From DATEDA01 sp963754305 (lineage in GTDB: Bacteria > Pseudomonadota > Gammaproteobacteria > Burkholderiales > SG8-39), in assembly GCA_963754305.1 (NCBI GenBank), contig CAVWFR010000043.1:1-64000 (forward strand): a DNA stretch of 64,000 bases. Direction: 5' to 3'. Both the position numbers and the translations under genes were made by a program. A model generated the notes under the pieces. It was not told the origin of the DNA. It was given only the letters and a program-made list of their open reading frames with translations, and searched no databases. Shown one piece after another: positions 26,291 to 34,937 of this stretch (the stretch's first letter is position 1; each line of letters begins with the position of its first letter).

Positions 26291-27382
26291 ATGACGCAGA
26301 AACCGGCGACGTTTTCGACAAGGCCTGGCGTGACCACTGTGATCGCGCGGGTGGTGGACAATTTCATGGAGCAAGTTGAATTGGAAAAGAGCGGCGGCAA
26401 TACAGCATCGAAATCGGCGCGCGTGGCGAGGTTCCTGGCGGGGGTTGTATTCCTCGCCTCTGGGCTGGCCTCCGCGCAGGGGTACCCGGACAAGCCCATC
26501 AGGCTCGTGATCCCGTGGCCGGCCGGCGGTATCACCGATTCGGCCGGGCGCGTGATGGCACAGCGTCTGTCCGACCGGATGTCGACGCCTGTGATCGTCG
26601 AAAACAAGGCTGGTGCGGCGGGCACCATAGGCGCCGAAGCGGTGGCGCGTTCCGCGGCCGACGGCTATACGCTGCTGCTGGCGAGCGCCGAGACTCACGC
26701 GATCGCGCCTAACATGCGCGCGAAGCTTGCCTACGACCCGCTGAAGGACTTTGTAGCGATCATGCCCTTCGCGATCAACCCGTTCTCGCTGGTGGCGCGC
26801 CCGGATTTCCCGGCCAACAATACGAAGGAACTCGTCGCGCTGATCAAGGCGCAGCCGGGCAAGTTCACCTATTCATCGGCGGGCCTCGGGAGCGCGTCGC
26901 AGATCGCGATGGAGACGTTCAAGGGGTTGGCGGGACTCGACGTGCTGCATGTGCCCTTCCAGGGGCAGGCGCCGGCCGTCACGTCGCTTCTGGGCGGGCA
27001 GACCGACCTGCAGATGTTGCCGGCGGGCAGCGCGGCGACACTGCGCAAGGCGGGCAAGATCAAGGTATTTGCCGTCACTACGCATGCGCGCTTCTTTGAC
27101 ATGCAGGACGTGCCGACGCTGAAGGAGGAGGGCTTCGAGGCGATGAACTTCGCCAACTGGTTCGGCCTCGTGGCGCCGGCCAACGTGCCGCCGGCGATCA
27201 CGCAGCGCCTCTCCGTCGACACCGCCGCGGTCCTCAGGTCGACGGATACGCGCGGCATGCTGCAGAAGCTGGGCGTGGACGTCTACCCGGCCATGTCGGC
27301 GCAGGAGTTCCAGAAGTTCCTCGATTCGGAAATGGCGCGCTGGGGCAGCGTTATACGCAGTGCAAATATCAAGGCCGACTGA
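26291..27382 (+). CDS. Tripartite tricarboxylate transporter (Bug/TctC) substrate-binding protein
   Basis: A periplasmic binding protein with signal segment ARFLAGVVFLASGLASAQ and the Bug signatures YPDKPIRLVIPWPAGGITD, DGYTLLLAS and SSAGLGSASQIAMETFK. Started from the ATG at 26291, which has a strong GAAGGAGG site 3-10 bases upstream, the signal is preceded by an unusually long hydrophilic stretch of about 45 residues. The ATG at 26366 would give a more normal leader. No TctA or TctB membrane gene is present, as usual for orphan Bug proteins. It is co-transcribed with the flavin reductase. Confidence 0.9.
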   Translation: MTQKPATFSTRPGVTTVIARVVDNFMEQVELEKSGGNTASKSARVARFLAGVVFLASGLASAQGYPDKPIRLVIPWPAGGITDSAGRVMAQRLSDRMSTPVIVENKAGAAGTIGAEAVARSAADGYTLLLASAETHAIAPNMRAKLAYDPLKDFVAIMPFAINPFSLVARPDFPANNTKELVALIKAQPGKFTYSSAGLGSASQIAMETFKGLAGLDVLHVPFQGQAPAVTSLLGGQTDLQMLPAGSAATLRKAGKIKVFAVTTHARFFDMQDVPTLKEEGFEAMNFANWFGLVAPANVPPAITQRLSVDTAAVLRSTDTRGMLQKLGVDVYPAMSAQEFQKFLDSEMARWGSVIRSANIKAD

Positions 27383-27403
27383 GCGCCGCGGGAGTGCCGC
27401 GGT

Positions 27404-27427
27404 GCGCCCCTGGCAGCCGGGGGGCGC
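27404..27427. terminator. Hairpin between convergent genes, probable bidirectional terminator
   Basis: GCGCCCC (27404-27410) pairs with GGGGCGC (27421-27427) around a short loop, lying between the stop of the plus-strand Bug gene and the stop of the minus-strand gene at 27438. A T-run (CTTTTT) follows on the plus strand at about 27443. The position between convergent genes supports the reading. Confidence 0.45.
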
Positions 27428-27437
27428 GGCGCCGCAA

Positions 27438-28202
27438 CTAACGCTTTTTCGGGCGGTACGCCGATGCCGGGCGATATTTCTCATCCTGCAACAGGCGCCC
27501 GTAGCCGGATATCGGCGTGCCGATGCCGGCCACCCGCAGCGCATTCCACAGCATGGCGCACGCGCTGGACAGCACCGGCTTGCCGAGGTCGGCTTCCGCC
27601 GCGCCAAGGACCGATAGCGTTGGCAGCCCGACGCCGCTGATGAATACCGCGTCCGCCTCAGGGCGGTTGGCGCGCTTGACGAGGCCGTAGACGCGGCGCG
27701 GGGTTTCTTCAAAGATGTTCTTCACGTCGGGCAGGCATTCGGTGTGGACGACCTCGAAGCCATACTCCTCGAGCACGGCCTTGCTGCGCAGCGTAAGCGC
27801 CTGGTCGTAGGGAGTTCCGACTGCGACTTTGCGCACTCCGAGCGCCTCGAGGGCCGCTGCGGCGCTGCCCAGCGCCGAGATGAAGGGGGTGCCGGTTCGC
27901 TCCTCCTGGCGCTGTGCCAGCTTGGCGTCGCCATCTCGCCCGAGCACGTAGCTGGTGGCGGTATGCGCGAGCACGATGACGTCGGGTTCGACGCTCGCGA
28001 TCGATTCGACCGTCTCGTCCATGTGCTCGAGCTGGCTCGCCGCGCGCGACTGCAGGTTAGCGAGGGTGCCCACCGGGCCTTGCGCGACCATGCGCGCAAA
28101 GTGTACCGACACGCCCTTTGGCGCGAGCTCGATCATCTCCCGCTCGACCGTTGGCGTTCCCGGCGGGACCATGAACCCCAGTCTTGCTCGCCAGCCCTCC
28201 AT
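27438..28202 (-). CDS. Aspartate/glutamate racemase-superfamily protein (maleate isomerase/arylmalonate decarboxylase-like)
   Basis: A 254-residue cytoplasmic protein with ribosome-binding site GGAGACG. It resembles maleate cis-trans isomerase and arylmalonate decarboxylase: LGFMVPPGTPTVEREM at the start, VIVLAHTATSYVLG after strand 4, ALGVRKVAVGTPY and GYGRLLQDEKY at the end. By my alignment neither canonical catalytic cysteine is present: the first site reads TATSY and the second FISGVGLPT. The only nearby Cys is in LSSACAM. The reaction therefore cannot be assigned; the fold is clear. Confidence 0.8.
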   Translation of the reverse strand: MEGWRARLGFMVPPGTPTVEREMIELAPKGVSVHFARMVAQGPVGTLANLQSRAASQLEHMDETVESIASVEPDVIVLAHTATSYVLGRDGDAKLAQRQEERTGTPFISALGSAAAALEALGVRKVAVGTPYDQALTLRSKAVLEEYGFEVVHTECLPDVKNIFEETPRRVYGLVKRANRPEADAVFISGVGLPTLSVLGAAEADLGKPVLSSACAMLWNALRVAGIGTPISGYGRLLQDEKYRPASAYRPKKR

Positions 28203-28500
28203 GGCTGCGTCTCCTATCCTAGTTGGCTGCGCACTGCCAGTGTGCGCAATGATGCTGCCGCATGATCGGTTGGACTTCGCGCTGATATCGGCGAGGCCTT
28301 CGCATACCGACCTGGAAGTTCACCCACGGTTCGATATCGAACTGGGACTGATTGCAATAGTGCCTCGCTCCAGCATGCTTATCCGGCGGCTGGGCACCGA
28401 CCGCAGGGTGGTCCGTGCAGGGCGGCGCCCATGGAAAGGCGCTTCGCGTCCGCGATCTGAATCAAGAGCCTGCGTTTGCCGCGCAGGGTAAGCCTGGGAG

Positions 28501-29196
28501 CTACGCGGCCGCAGATTCCGGCCGCGAGGGCAGAGTGATATTGAAGCCGCGCGCGAGAATATCGGCGATCTGGTCGAAGCATGCGCCGTACCGGTGCACC
28601 TGGAAGGTCTTCAGGTCGATGATGGTCGACGAGACACCAAGCGGATTGGCGTAGCGGCAAAGACCGTAGTCGATCTCGATGTCGGCGACGGAGCGGACCT
28701 CGGGGTCGACGTCCTGCAGGCGAAACTTGCTGCCGGTGAGCGAGCGGTTCGCGGACGAACCGAGTACCGGCCGTGCCCGTTCGCGGGAGAGCGCAGCGAG
28801 CTCCCGGTGTAACGGCCCCGCGTTGAGCAACAGGTCGAGCGTGCCGATCTTGGTCGAGCGTTCCATCGCGAAAGCGTCGAGGCCCTTGAAGATCGGGTGA
28901 TCCGTGCGGAAAGGCGCTACGACCGACAGCGGCAAGCCATAGTCTCCGGTCACCGCTTGCACGATCGCGCGCTCACGCTCGCCGACGATGTGGAGCTCCG
29001 AGAACAGCTCGAAATCACCAAGCATCCCATTGGGCTTGGTGAAGCTGCGTCCCTTGGCCTCGAAGATGCGACGGATGGCGTCACCGGTGCCGCCGAAGAT
29101 TGCATAGGCGATATCGAGCGGCACTACGGCTATCCCGCCGGCCTCCAGCACCTCGAAGACGCGCTTGGCGTCGCGTTTCGGATCGAGCATTGCCAT
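28501..29196 (-). CDS. YrdC/Sua5-like domain protein
   Basis: About 231 residues, with ATG at 29196 behind GGAGGA. It has a YrdC (threonylcarbamoyl-AMP synthase-type) fold: GGIAVVPLDIAYAIFGGT at the front, RPVLGSSANRSLTGSKF for the nucleotide loop and GVSSTIIDL near the end. Family members bind ATP and form carbamoyl-adenylates for tRNA t6A. This copy departs from the housekeeping enzyme (for example the KPNGM rather than KR.KP basic motif) and sits among catabolic genes, so it may be a specialised paralogue. It is followed by a Bug gene on the same strand. Confidence 0.72.
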   Translation of the reverse strand: MAMLDPKRDAKRVFEVLEAGGIAVVPLDIAYAIFGGTGDAIRRIFEAKGRSFTKPNGMLGDFELFSELHIVGERERAIVQAVTGDYGLPLSVVAPFRTDHPIFKGLDAFAMERSTKIGTLDLLLNAGPLHRELAALSRERARPVLGSSANRSLTGSKFRLQDVDPEVRSVADIEIDYGLCRYANPLGVSSTIIDLKTFQVHRYGACFDQIADILARGFNITLPSRPESAAA

Positions 29197-29223
29197 CACT
29201 TCCTCCGCGGGCCGGATATCGCG

Positions 29224-30177
29224 TCAATCCAGCTTGATGTTTGCAGCCTTCAGGATCGGACCCCAGCGGTCGTAATCCTGGCGCAGCGTCGCCGCGGTTT
29301 CCTCCGCGGTCGTGCCGAGCGGATCGAACCCCTGCCTATTCAGCGCTTCGCGAATCTCCGCCTCCTTGACGATCACGGCGACTGCGGTTTGAAGCTTCGC
29401 GATCACCTCCTTCGGCGTGCCGGCGGGCGCCATGAGCACGAACCGCAGGCTGGCCTGTACGCCGGGGAGGCCGGCCTCGGCCATCGTCGGCAGGTTCGGC
29501 GCAACTTCGCTGCGACGAGCCGTCACGACCGCGAAGGCCTTCAGGTTGCCCGCCTTGATCTGGGGGAGGACCGCCCCGAGCGTGAACATGCCGAGCTGGA
29601 CATGTCCTGCCAGGACGTCCTGCAGCGCCGGCCCGCCACCGCGATAGTTGATGTGCGTCACTTTGATGTCAGCCTGGCGGGTGAATAGCTCAAAGGCCAG
29701 ATGATGCGGCGTTCCCAGTCCGGGGTTCGCGAAATTCAGTCGACCTGGCTCTTTCTTCGCGAGCGCGACGAGCTCCTTCACGTTGCTAGCAGGCACCGAG
29801 GGGTTGGCGCCCAGCACCATCGGTGTTTCCGCGACAAAGGTGATCGGCGTCAGATCGCGGAACACATCGTAGGACAGGCTCGAGTAGAGGTGCGGGTAGA
29901 TCGCGACCCCGTCCGTGTTGAGCAAGAGCGTGTAGCCGTCCGGCGTCGATCGAGCGACCAGCTCGGTTCCGATGTTGCTTGCGGCGCCACTTCGATTCTC
30001 GACGATGAACGGCTGACCGAGCCGCTGACGCAGGCGCTCGGCGATCGGGCGTGCCAGCGTGTCCGCGCCGCCTCCTGGCGGAAACGGCACCACGATCTTG
30101 ACCGCATGTGTCGGGTAGTTCTGGGCAACGGCAGCGCCGACGACGAGCAGAGCGGAGAGGGCGCTGAGCCATTTCAT
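29224..30177 (-). CDS. Tripartite tricarboxylate transporter (Bug/TctC) substrate-binding protein
   Basis: A 317-residue periplasmic protein with a short Sec signal (KWLSALSALLVVGAAVAQ) followed by NYPTHAVKIVVPFPPGGGAD, DGYTLLLNTDG, NFANPGLGTPHHLAFELF and the usual C-terminal Gly-Pro-Ile-Leu-Lys-Ala-Ala segment. Bug proteins bind carboxylates; the ligand cannot be read from the sequence. It is preceded by a regulator remnant that overlaps its start by 4 bases, so it was probably once part of a FCD-regulator-controlled unit. Confidence 0.92.
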   Translation of the reverse strand: MKWLSALSALLVVGAAVAQNYPTHAVKIVVPFPPGGGADTLARPIAERLRQRLGQPFIVENRSGAASNIGTELVARSTPDGYTLLLNTDGVAIYPHLYSSLSYDVFRDLTPITFVAETPMVLGANPSVPASNVKELVALAKKEPGRLNFANPGLGTPHHLAFELFTRQADIKVTHINYRGGGPALQDVLAGHVQLGMFTLGAVLPQIKAGNLKAFAVVTARRSEVAPNLPTMAEAGLPGVQASLRFVLMAPAGTPKEVIAKLQTAVAVIVKEAEIREALNRQGFDPLGTTAEETAATLRQDYDRWGPILKAANIKLD

Positions 30178-30520
30178 GAATGGATTCTCGATATCTTGGT
30201 GCGGTGGGCGTGGTTGGGCGTCTGCTTCAATTGCTTCTCTACGGGCTCGAGCACCGTCACCCGCGAAAGACAGTTCTTCTCGAGTCTCTTCAGCAGGGTT
30301 TCCGTTTCTGCGACCGCCGCGTCGGCATTTCCTGCGGCGAAATGCTTCATGAAGCGCCGGCGCGAGGGTGTCACGAAGCTATTGTCGTAGGGGTCGATAC
30401 GGCGCAGGAACCGGGTCATGATGTCCGGCACGCCGTTCATTACCGCTACCATGATCGGATTTCCTACAATGCGCGGAAGCATGCGATTAAACTCGATATT
30501 GCGTTTTGATGCCTGACAGG
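30174..30520 (-). pseudogene. C-terminal fragment of a GntR-type (FCD domain) regulator
   Basis: About 110 codons resemble the helical end of an FCD ligand-binding domain: NIEFNRMLPRIVGNPIMVAV, TRFLRRIDPYD and FMKHFAAGNADAAVAETETL. The winged helix and most of the FCD domain are missing, and no ribosome-binding site precedes the ATG at 30482. The end overlaps the start of the Bug gene downstream, consistent with a former regulator-transporter pair. Confidence 0.5.
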
Positions 30521-30525
30521 TTCCT

Positions 30526-31206
30526 TCAGGCTGTTCCGTCCGCGGTAGACTCGCGACCCCCCGCCAGTTTGCCAGGGAACAAGGAGTCGAAGAGCGCTTT
30601 GGTGTTTGGTGTCAGGTTCTGCGGTTGAGGAAGAAGAAGCTCCTCGTTGGCAACGAGTACCTTCGCATAAACCGCTTCGTAGACGCGTTTCACGACACCC
30701 GGCGCCACCATCTCGCGGTCGTATCCGGGAGTGATCCCGATCAGCTGGAACCCGAACTCCTCCATGGCCTTTTGAATGTGAGGGACCTTCAATGTCGCCA
30801 TCCCGTAAGCGATCCCCATTCCCATCGCCCGCCCGATAAACTCCAGGAGCGCCAGCCCGGCTGCCCCCAAGTTCGTGCCTCGATGCTGCGGGGCGATCGC
30901 CAACAACCTGCCATACAGGGCCAGGGTGTCCTGGTCTCGCTCGCAGGAGTACATGCCGGCAAGTTCGTGGCCGGTCTTGACCAGGATCACGAGCACATCC
31001 GTTTCGGACTCATCCTCCAGAAACGCTGCGCGGGTGTAGAAGTCTTCGCGGAGATAACAACTCGCGCTCCCGACGCCGATGTCCGGAAACCAGGTTCTGA
31101 GACCGGCGATGAGCAAAGGAATCTCTGAACGCGCGAGCTGCTCGAACCGATAGCCATCCGGCAGCGGCACCTTGGCCGAAATGTCGTCGATGTTGGGCCA
31201 GTGCAT
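30526..31206 (-). CDS. GNAT-like acetyltransferase family protein
   Basis: A 226-residue protein with an AGGAGG site before the ATG at 31206. The centre has LLAIAPQHRGTNLGAAGLAL, the acetyl-CoA loop of GNAT folds (Q-x-R-G-x-N-L/G), followed by LKVPHIQKAMEEFGFQLIG, a typical GNAT tail. Flanking regions are not recognised. It may acylate a small molecule or a CoA-linked substrate. Substrate unknown. Confidence 0.65.
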   Translation of the reverse strand: MHWPNIDDISAKVPLPDGYRFEQLARSEIPLLIAGLRTWFPDIGVGSASCYLREDFYTRAAFLEDESETDVLVILVKTGHELAGMYSCERDQDTLALYGRLLAIAPQHRGTNLGAAGLALLEFIGRAMGMGIAYGMATLKVPHIQKAMEEFGFQLIGITPGYDREMVAPGVVKRVYEAVYAKVLVANEELLLPQPQNLTPNTKALFDSLFPGKLAGGRESTADGTA

Positions 31207-31362
31207 GACGATCCTCCTGGGTGGAGAGTGACCTCATTCTCCTGACGCGAGAGTGCCGTTGCGGCGTTGAACCAGGATCACCCTCGTAGTGGCGAGCCGG
31301 TGCCCTTTTTTCCTTGCGAAAAGCCTGTGGAGATGCCGACCTCCACGACGTGCTTCGCGCCC

Positions 31363-31520
31363 TTAGTCCGGCTTCATGCCCGCGCTCTTGATACCTTCCC
31401 CGACGCGCCATCTCGCTCCGGAGGCGCCGAGCGAATTCCTCGGGCGTGCTCGTCCTCGTCAGCGCGCCTTCACTATGCAGGCGCTCCTGCATCTCGGGCG
31501 ACTTCAATCTCCGCGACGAT
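31363..31520 (-). pseudogene. C-terminal remnant of a Bug/TctC binding protein
   Basis: The frame reads LKSPEMQERLHSEGALTRTS and TPEEFARRLRSEMARRG, then shifts to GIKSAGMKPD and a stop at 31363. This is the characteristic final helix and tail of Bug proteins (TPEEF...W...I..AGIK). The N-terminal 85 percent is absent. The fragment abuts the metallo-hydrolase gene at 31521. Confidence 0.55.
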
Positions 31521-32543
31521 TCAGCATCCGGCGACGCATTTCCCCTTGCCGTCGAACTCCATCGTCCGTCCGCTGATGGCGAGGTGCGGCGTAGGCTTTA
31601 GCTGCTTGATGAGCGCGGCTGTGCGGCTAGTGGGTCTGAGCTTGCCGCCTTCGGTTACGGCCTCGTTCGGGTGAGTGAGGATCACCGACGCGGGCCGGAC
31701 GAGGTCATTCATTGCATAGGCCGCCGACATCACGGTCCCCGCGCTCGGGCCGAGGTTCAGCACCGCGAGGTTCGCCTTGTGGTACTCGTTCACGACCGTT
31801 TTCATCTCGGTGTGTATGCCCGTGTCACCCGTGAGGTACGCGACGAGTCCGTTGGTGAACTTCACCACGTACCCGGTGGGCGGTCCGAGAACGAGGCTCG
31901 TGTCGTCCGGCCCTAGGTTCGCGCGCTGCGCTTCCGAAAGCAGCGAAAGTGGCACGTTGTTGGCGTGCGAAGCGTACACGATCGTGATTTCCACAACCTG
32001 CGCCGCATCCGGCCCCTTCGCGATGAACGCGCCGCCGAGATGGGTGTTGGAGCGGCATGAAGCCGCGACCGGGACGCTGGTCACGCCGGCTGTCTGAGGA
32101 CACACGCCTATGGGCTTGCCGCGGATGTTCTGCATTTTGCGGCCGATGAACGTGCCCATATCGACGGTCATTGCGAGCGCCGCATTCTTCGCGGCCGCGA
32201 TTTCCGCGGTCGTGGAGTTCGGCGCGGCCGGCACCCTTTCCGAGTTCGCACACTCGCCGGCCCCCACCGCCTTCAGCCTCTGGTCGCCGATGTGGTCCCC
32301 GTGCGCGTGGCTCAGCAGCACGACGTGGATATCGCCGAGCCGGGCATCGTCTGCCCCGGTTACGGTGTGTCCGGCGTCGTAGAGTATTCGCACACCCGTC
32401 GGATCTTCGAATATCGTGGCGCGATCGTTCGCGCAAAGTTCTCCCGGGTGCGAGCCGACCGGAGTGATTTTCACGTTCTGAGCGGTGGCCGAGGCTGTTG
32501 CTAGGACGAGCGCGAGGGTTACGCATGCGTGTACCGTTCTCAT
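31521..32543 (-). CDS. Secreted metallo-beta-lactamase-fold hydrolase
   Basis: A 340-residue protein from the ATG at 32543 (signal MRTVHACVTLALVLATASAT). The metal motif LLSHAHGDHIGD supplies HxHxDH; downstream histidines include YASHANNVP and the Asp in YLTGDTGIH, giving a binuclear zinc site. It resembles the UlaG/RomA-like lactonase-type branch of the fold rather than a penicillinase. The longer start at 32588 adds a hydrophilic stretch with no signal and is unlikely. It probably hydrolyses an ester, lactone or phosphodiester in the periplasm. Confidence 0.85.
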   Translation of the reverse strand: MRTVHACVTLALVLATASATAQNVKITPVGSHPGELCANDRATIFEDPTGVRILYDAGHTVTGADDARLGDIHVVLLSHAHGDHIGDQRLKAVGAGECANSERVPAAPNSTTAEIAAAKNAALAMTVDMGTFIGRKMQNIRGKPIGVCPQTAGVTSVPVAASCRSNTHLGGAFIAKGPDAAQVVEITIVYASHANNVPLSLLSEAQRANLGPDDTSLVLGPPTGYVVKFTNGLVAYLTGDTGIHTEMKTVVNEYHKANLAVLNLGPSAGTVMSAAYAMNDLVRPASVILTHPNEAVTEGGKLRPTSRTAALIKQLKPTPHLAISGRTMEFDGKGKCVAGC

Positions 32544-32860
32544 GTTTTGTCCCTTCGTTGGTGACTCGTAGTTCGCCCGCCGGCTCATTGCTCAAATAAT
32601 ATGCATTGTGGCATCGGCGAGCGAAGGGCGCGTTCGCGGCAAATCTGCACCTCTTCGAGGACCGCAAAAGGGTTCCGAACGCGAGCAGGATCAGCGAGCG
32701 TCAGGCATCGCGCCTCGCGCGGGCGCGCGGCATAGCTGCTATGCAGGCTCGGCATCGCCCGCTACGGCCGGGACGGTCGCGGGACGACCTGCGACGGCGA
32801 TGCCGAAGGCCCGCGGGATCGGCGAGGAACTTCGCGCGATGCGCGGGCCTTGCTGGGGCG

Positions 32861-33778
32861 TCAGCGCGCTTCTTCGGGCCAGTAGAGCCGCAACGGGTTG
32901 TCGACGAGCAGCTTGCGCTGCAACTCGGTGGTCCGCGCGATGTGCGGGATGAAGTCGACCAGCAGTCCGTCGTCGGGCATGTGGTCCTCCAGGTTCGGGT
33001 GCGGCCAGTCCGTGCCCCACAACACGCGGTCGGGAAACGTCTCGACGATGCGCTTGGCGAAGGGCACGACGTCGCGATAGGCGGCGCGCTCGCCGTTCAG
33101 CGCCTTCGGTCCGGTGACTGAGAGCCGCTCGGGGCAGCTCACCTTCGACCACACGTTCGGGCATTCGCGCATGAAGTTCACGAACAGCTCGAACTCGGGG
33201 CCGTCGACCGCCTTGCCCACGTCCGGGCGGCCCATGTGATCGACGACGACCGTGGTCGGCAGCTCGGTGAAGAAGTCCCACAGCTCGGGCAGGTCGCCGG
33301 CCTCGAAGTAGATCACCACGTGCCAGCCGAGCGGCGCGATGCGGCCGACGATCTCCATCAGCTCGTCCTTGGGCGTGAAGTCCACCAGCCGCTTGACGAA
33401 GTTGAAGCGCACGCCGCGCACGCCGGAAGCGTGCAGCTCCTGCAGGTCCCGGTCCGTCACCGACCGTCCGACGGTCGCTACGCCGCGCGCCCTGCCGCCC
33501 GAATGCACGAGCGCATCGACCATCGCGCGGTTGTCGGCGCCGTGGCAGGTCGCCTGCACGACGACGTTGCGCGCGAAGCCGAGGTGGTCCCGCAGGGCAT
33601 AGAGCTGCTGCTTCGAGGCGTCGCAGGGCGTGTACTTGCGCTCCGGCGCGTAGGGGAACTGCGCGCCCGGTCCGAACACGTGGCAATGCGCGTCGACGCT
33701 GCCGGCCGGCACCTTGAATTTGGGCTTCGACGGGGCAGCGCACCAGTCCAGCCAGCCGGGGGTTTTCTGGAATTCCAT
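32861..33778 (-). CDS. ligI: 2-pyrone-4,6-dicarboxylate (PDC) hydrolase-type amidohydrolase
   Basis: A 305-residue TIM-barrel hydrolase of the amidohydrolase superfamily matching LigI. It begins PAGSVDAHCHVFGPGAQFPY with the HxH metal motif, continues ATCHGADNRAMVDAL and GVRFNFVKRL, has VVVDHMGRPDV and ends VLWGTDWPHPN, where the Asp is the catalytic base. LigI opens the pyrone ring of PDC to give 4-oxalomesaconate. PDC is a by-product of gallate and protocatechuate 4,5-cleavage. It is the last gene of the gallate operon, 95 bases after the hydratase gene. Confidence 0.9.
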   Translation of the reverse strand: MEFQKTPGWLDWCAAPSKPKFKVPAGSVDAHCHVFGPGAQFPYAPERKYTPCDASKQQLYALRDHLGFARNVVVQATCHGADNRAMVDALVHSGGRARGVATVGRSVTDRDLQELHASGVRGVRFNFVKRLVDFTPKDELMEIVGRIAPLGWHVVIYFEAGDLPELWDFFTELPTTVVVDHMGRPDVGKAVDGPEFELFVNFMRECPNVWSKVSCPERLSVTGPKALNGERAAYRDVVPFAKRIVETFPDRVLWGTDWPHPNLEDHMPDDGLLVDFIPHIARTTELQRKLLVDNPLRLYWPEEAR

Positions 33779-33872
33779 ATCGCTCTCTCACTCCTTGACC
33801 TGGGCGAAGGTCCGCCCGAACTCGCCTCGGCCGATCACGTCGATCCGCCAGCGCTTTCAATCAGCGTCCGCG

Positions 33873-34901
33873 TCAGCGGCCCTTGGCCTTGAGCGCCGCG
33901 TCCAGGCGCGGGAACACCCGTCGCGCGTTGCCTTCGTACACCTTGTGCTTGTCGGCCGCGCTCAGGATCGTCGAGGCCTCGATGTAGCGCTTGGTGTCAT
34001 CGTAGTAGTTGCCGGTCTCCGGGTCGATCCCGCGCACTGCACCGATCATCTCGCTCGCGAACAGGATGTTGTCGACCGGGATCACGCGGGTCAGCAGGTC
34101 GATGCCCGGCTGGTGGTAGACGCAGGTGTCGAAGAAGACGTTGTGAAGAAGGTGGTCCTTCAGCAGCGGCTTTTTCAGCTCCTGCGCGAGGCCGCGGAAG
34201 CGGCCCCAGTGGTAGGGCACGGCGCCGCCACCGTGCGGGATGATGAAGCGCAGCGTCGGGAAGTCCTTGAACAGATCCGAGGTCAGGCACTGCATGAAGG
34301 CCGTCGTGTCGGCGTTCAGGTAGTGCGCGCCGGTGGTGTGGAAACACGCATTGCAGCTCGTGCTCACGTGGATCATCGCCGGGATGTCGTGCTCGACCAT
34401 CTTCTCGTAGATCGGATACCAGTGCCGGTCCGTCAGCGGCGGCTCTTTCCAATGACCGCCCGAAGGATCCGGGTTCAGGTTGATGCCGACGAAGCCGTAC
34501 TGTCCGACGCATTTCTCCAGCTCCGGAATGCAGGTCTTCGGATCGACACCGGGCGACTGCGGTAGCATCGCGGCGCCTACGAAGTTGTCCGGGAAGAGCT
34601 GCGCGACGCGGAAGCACAGCTCGTTGCATATCGCCGCCCAGTTCGACGACACGCTGAAGTCGCCGATGTGGTGCGCCATGAAGCTGGCACGCGGGCTGAA
34701 GATCGTCAGGTCCAAGCCGCGCTGGCGCATGAGTTTGAGCTGGTTGGACTCGATCGACTCGCGAAGCTCGTCGTCGCTGATCTTCAGGTCGCCGATCTTG
34801 GGCGTCACCGCCGGGTCCTTGATGCCGGCGATCTGCCGGTTGCGCCAGTTCTCCAGCGCCTTGGGCGCCGTGGTGTAGTGGCCGTGGCAATCGATGATCA
34901 T
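33873..34901 (-). CDS. ligJ: 4-oxalomesaconate hydratase
   Basis: A 342-residue amidohydrolase-fold enzyme closely matching Sphingobium LigJ throughout: MIIDCHGHYTTAPKALENWR, FSPRASFMAHHIGDFSVSS, GGHWKEPPLTDRHWYPIYEK, MIHVSTSCNACFHTTGAHYL and DNILFASEMIGAVRGIDPET. It adds water to 4-oxalomesaconate to form 4-carboxy-4-hydroxy-2-oxoadipate (CHA). The substrate comes directly from gallate dioxygenase (37546-38850), and the CHA goes to the aldolase at 36664-37356. Confidence 0.95.
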   Translation of the reverse strand: MIIDCHGHYTTAPKALENWRNRQIAGIKDPAVTPKIGDLKISDDELRESIESNQLKLMRQRGLDLTIFSPRASFMAHHIGDFSVSSNWAAICNELCFRVAQLFPDNFVGAAMLPQSPGVDPKTCIPELEKCVGQYGFVGINLNPDPSGGHWKEPPLTDRHWYPIYEKMVEHDIPAMIHVSTSCNACFHTTGAHYLNADTTAFMQCLTSDLFKDFPTLRFIIPHGGGAVPYHWGRFRGLAQELKKPLLKDHLLHNVFFDTCVYHQPGIDLLTRVIPVDNILFASEMIGAVRGIDPETGNYYDDTKRYIEASTILSAADKHKVYEGNARRVFPRLDAALKAKGR

Positions 34902-34937
34902 CGCTCGTCTCCTCGTGTTCGAGCCGCGTCCGGAAAG

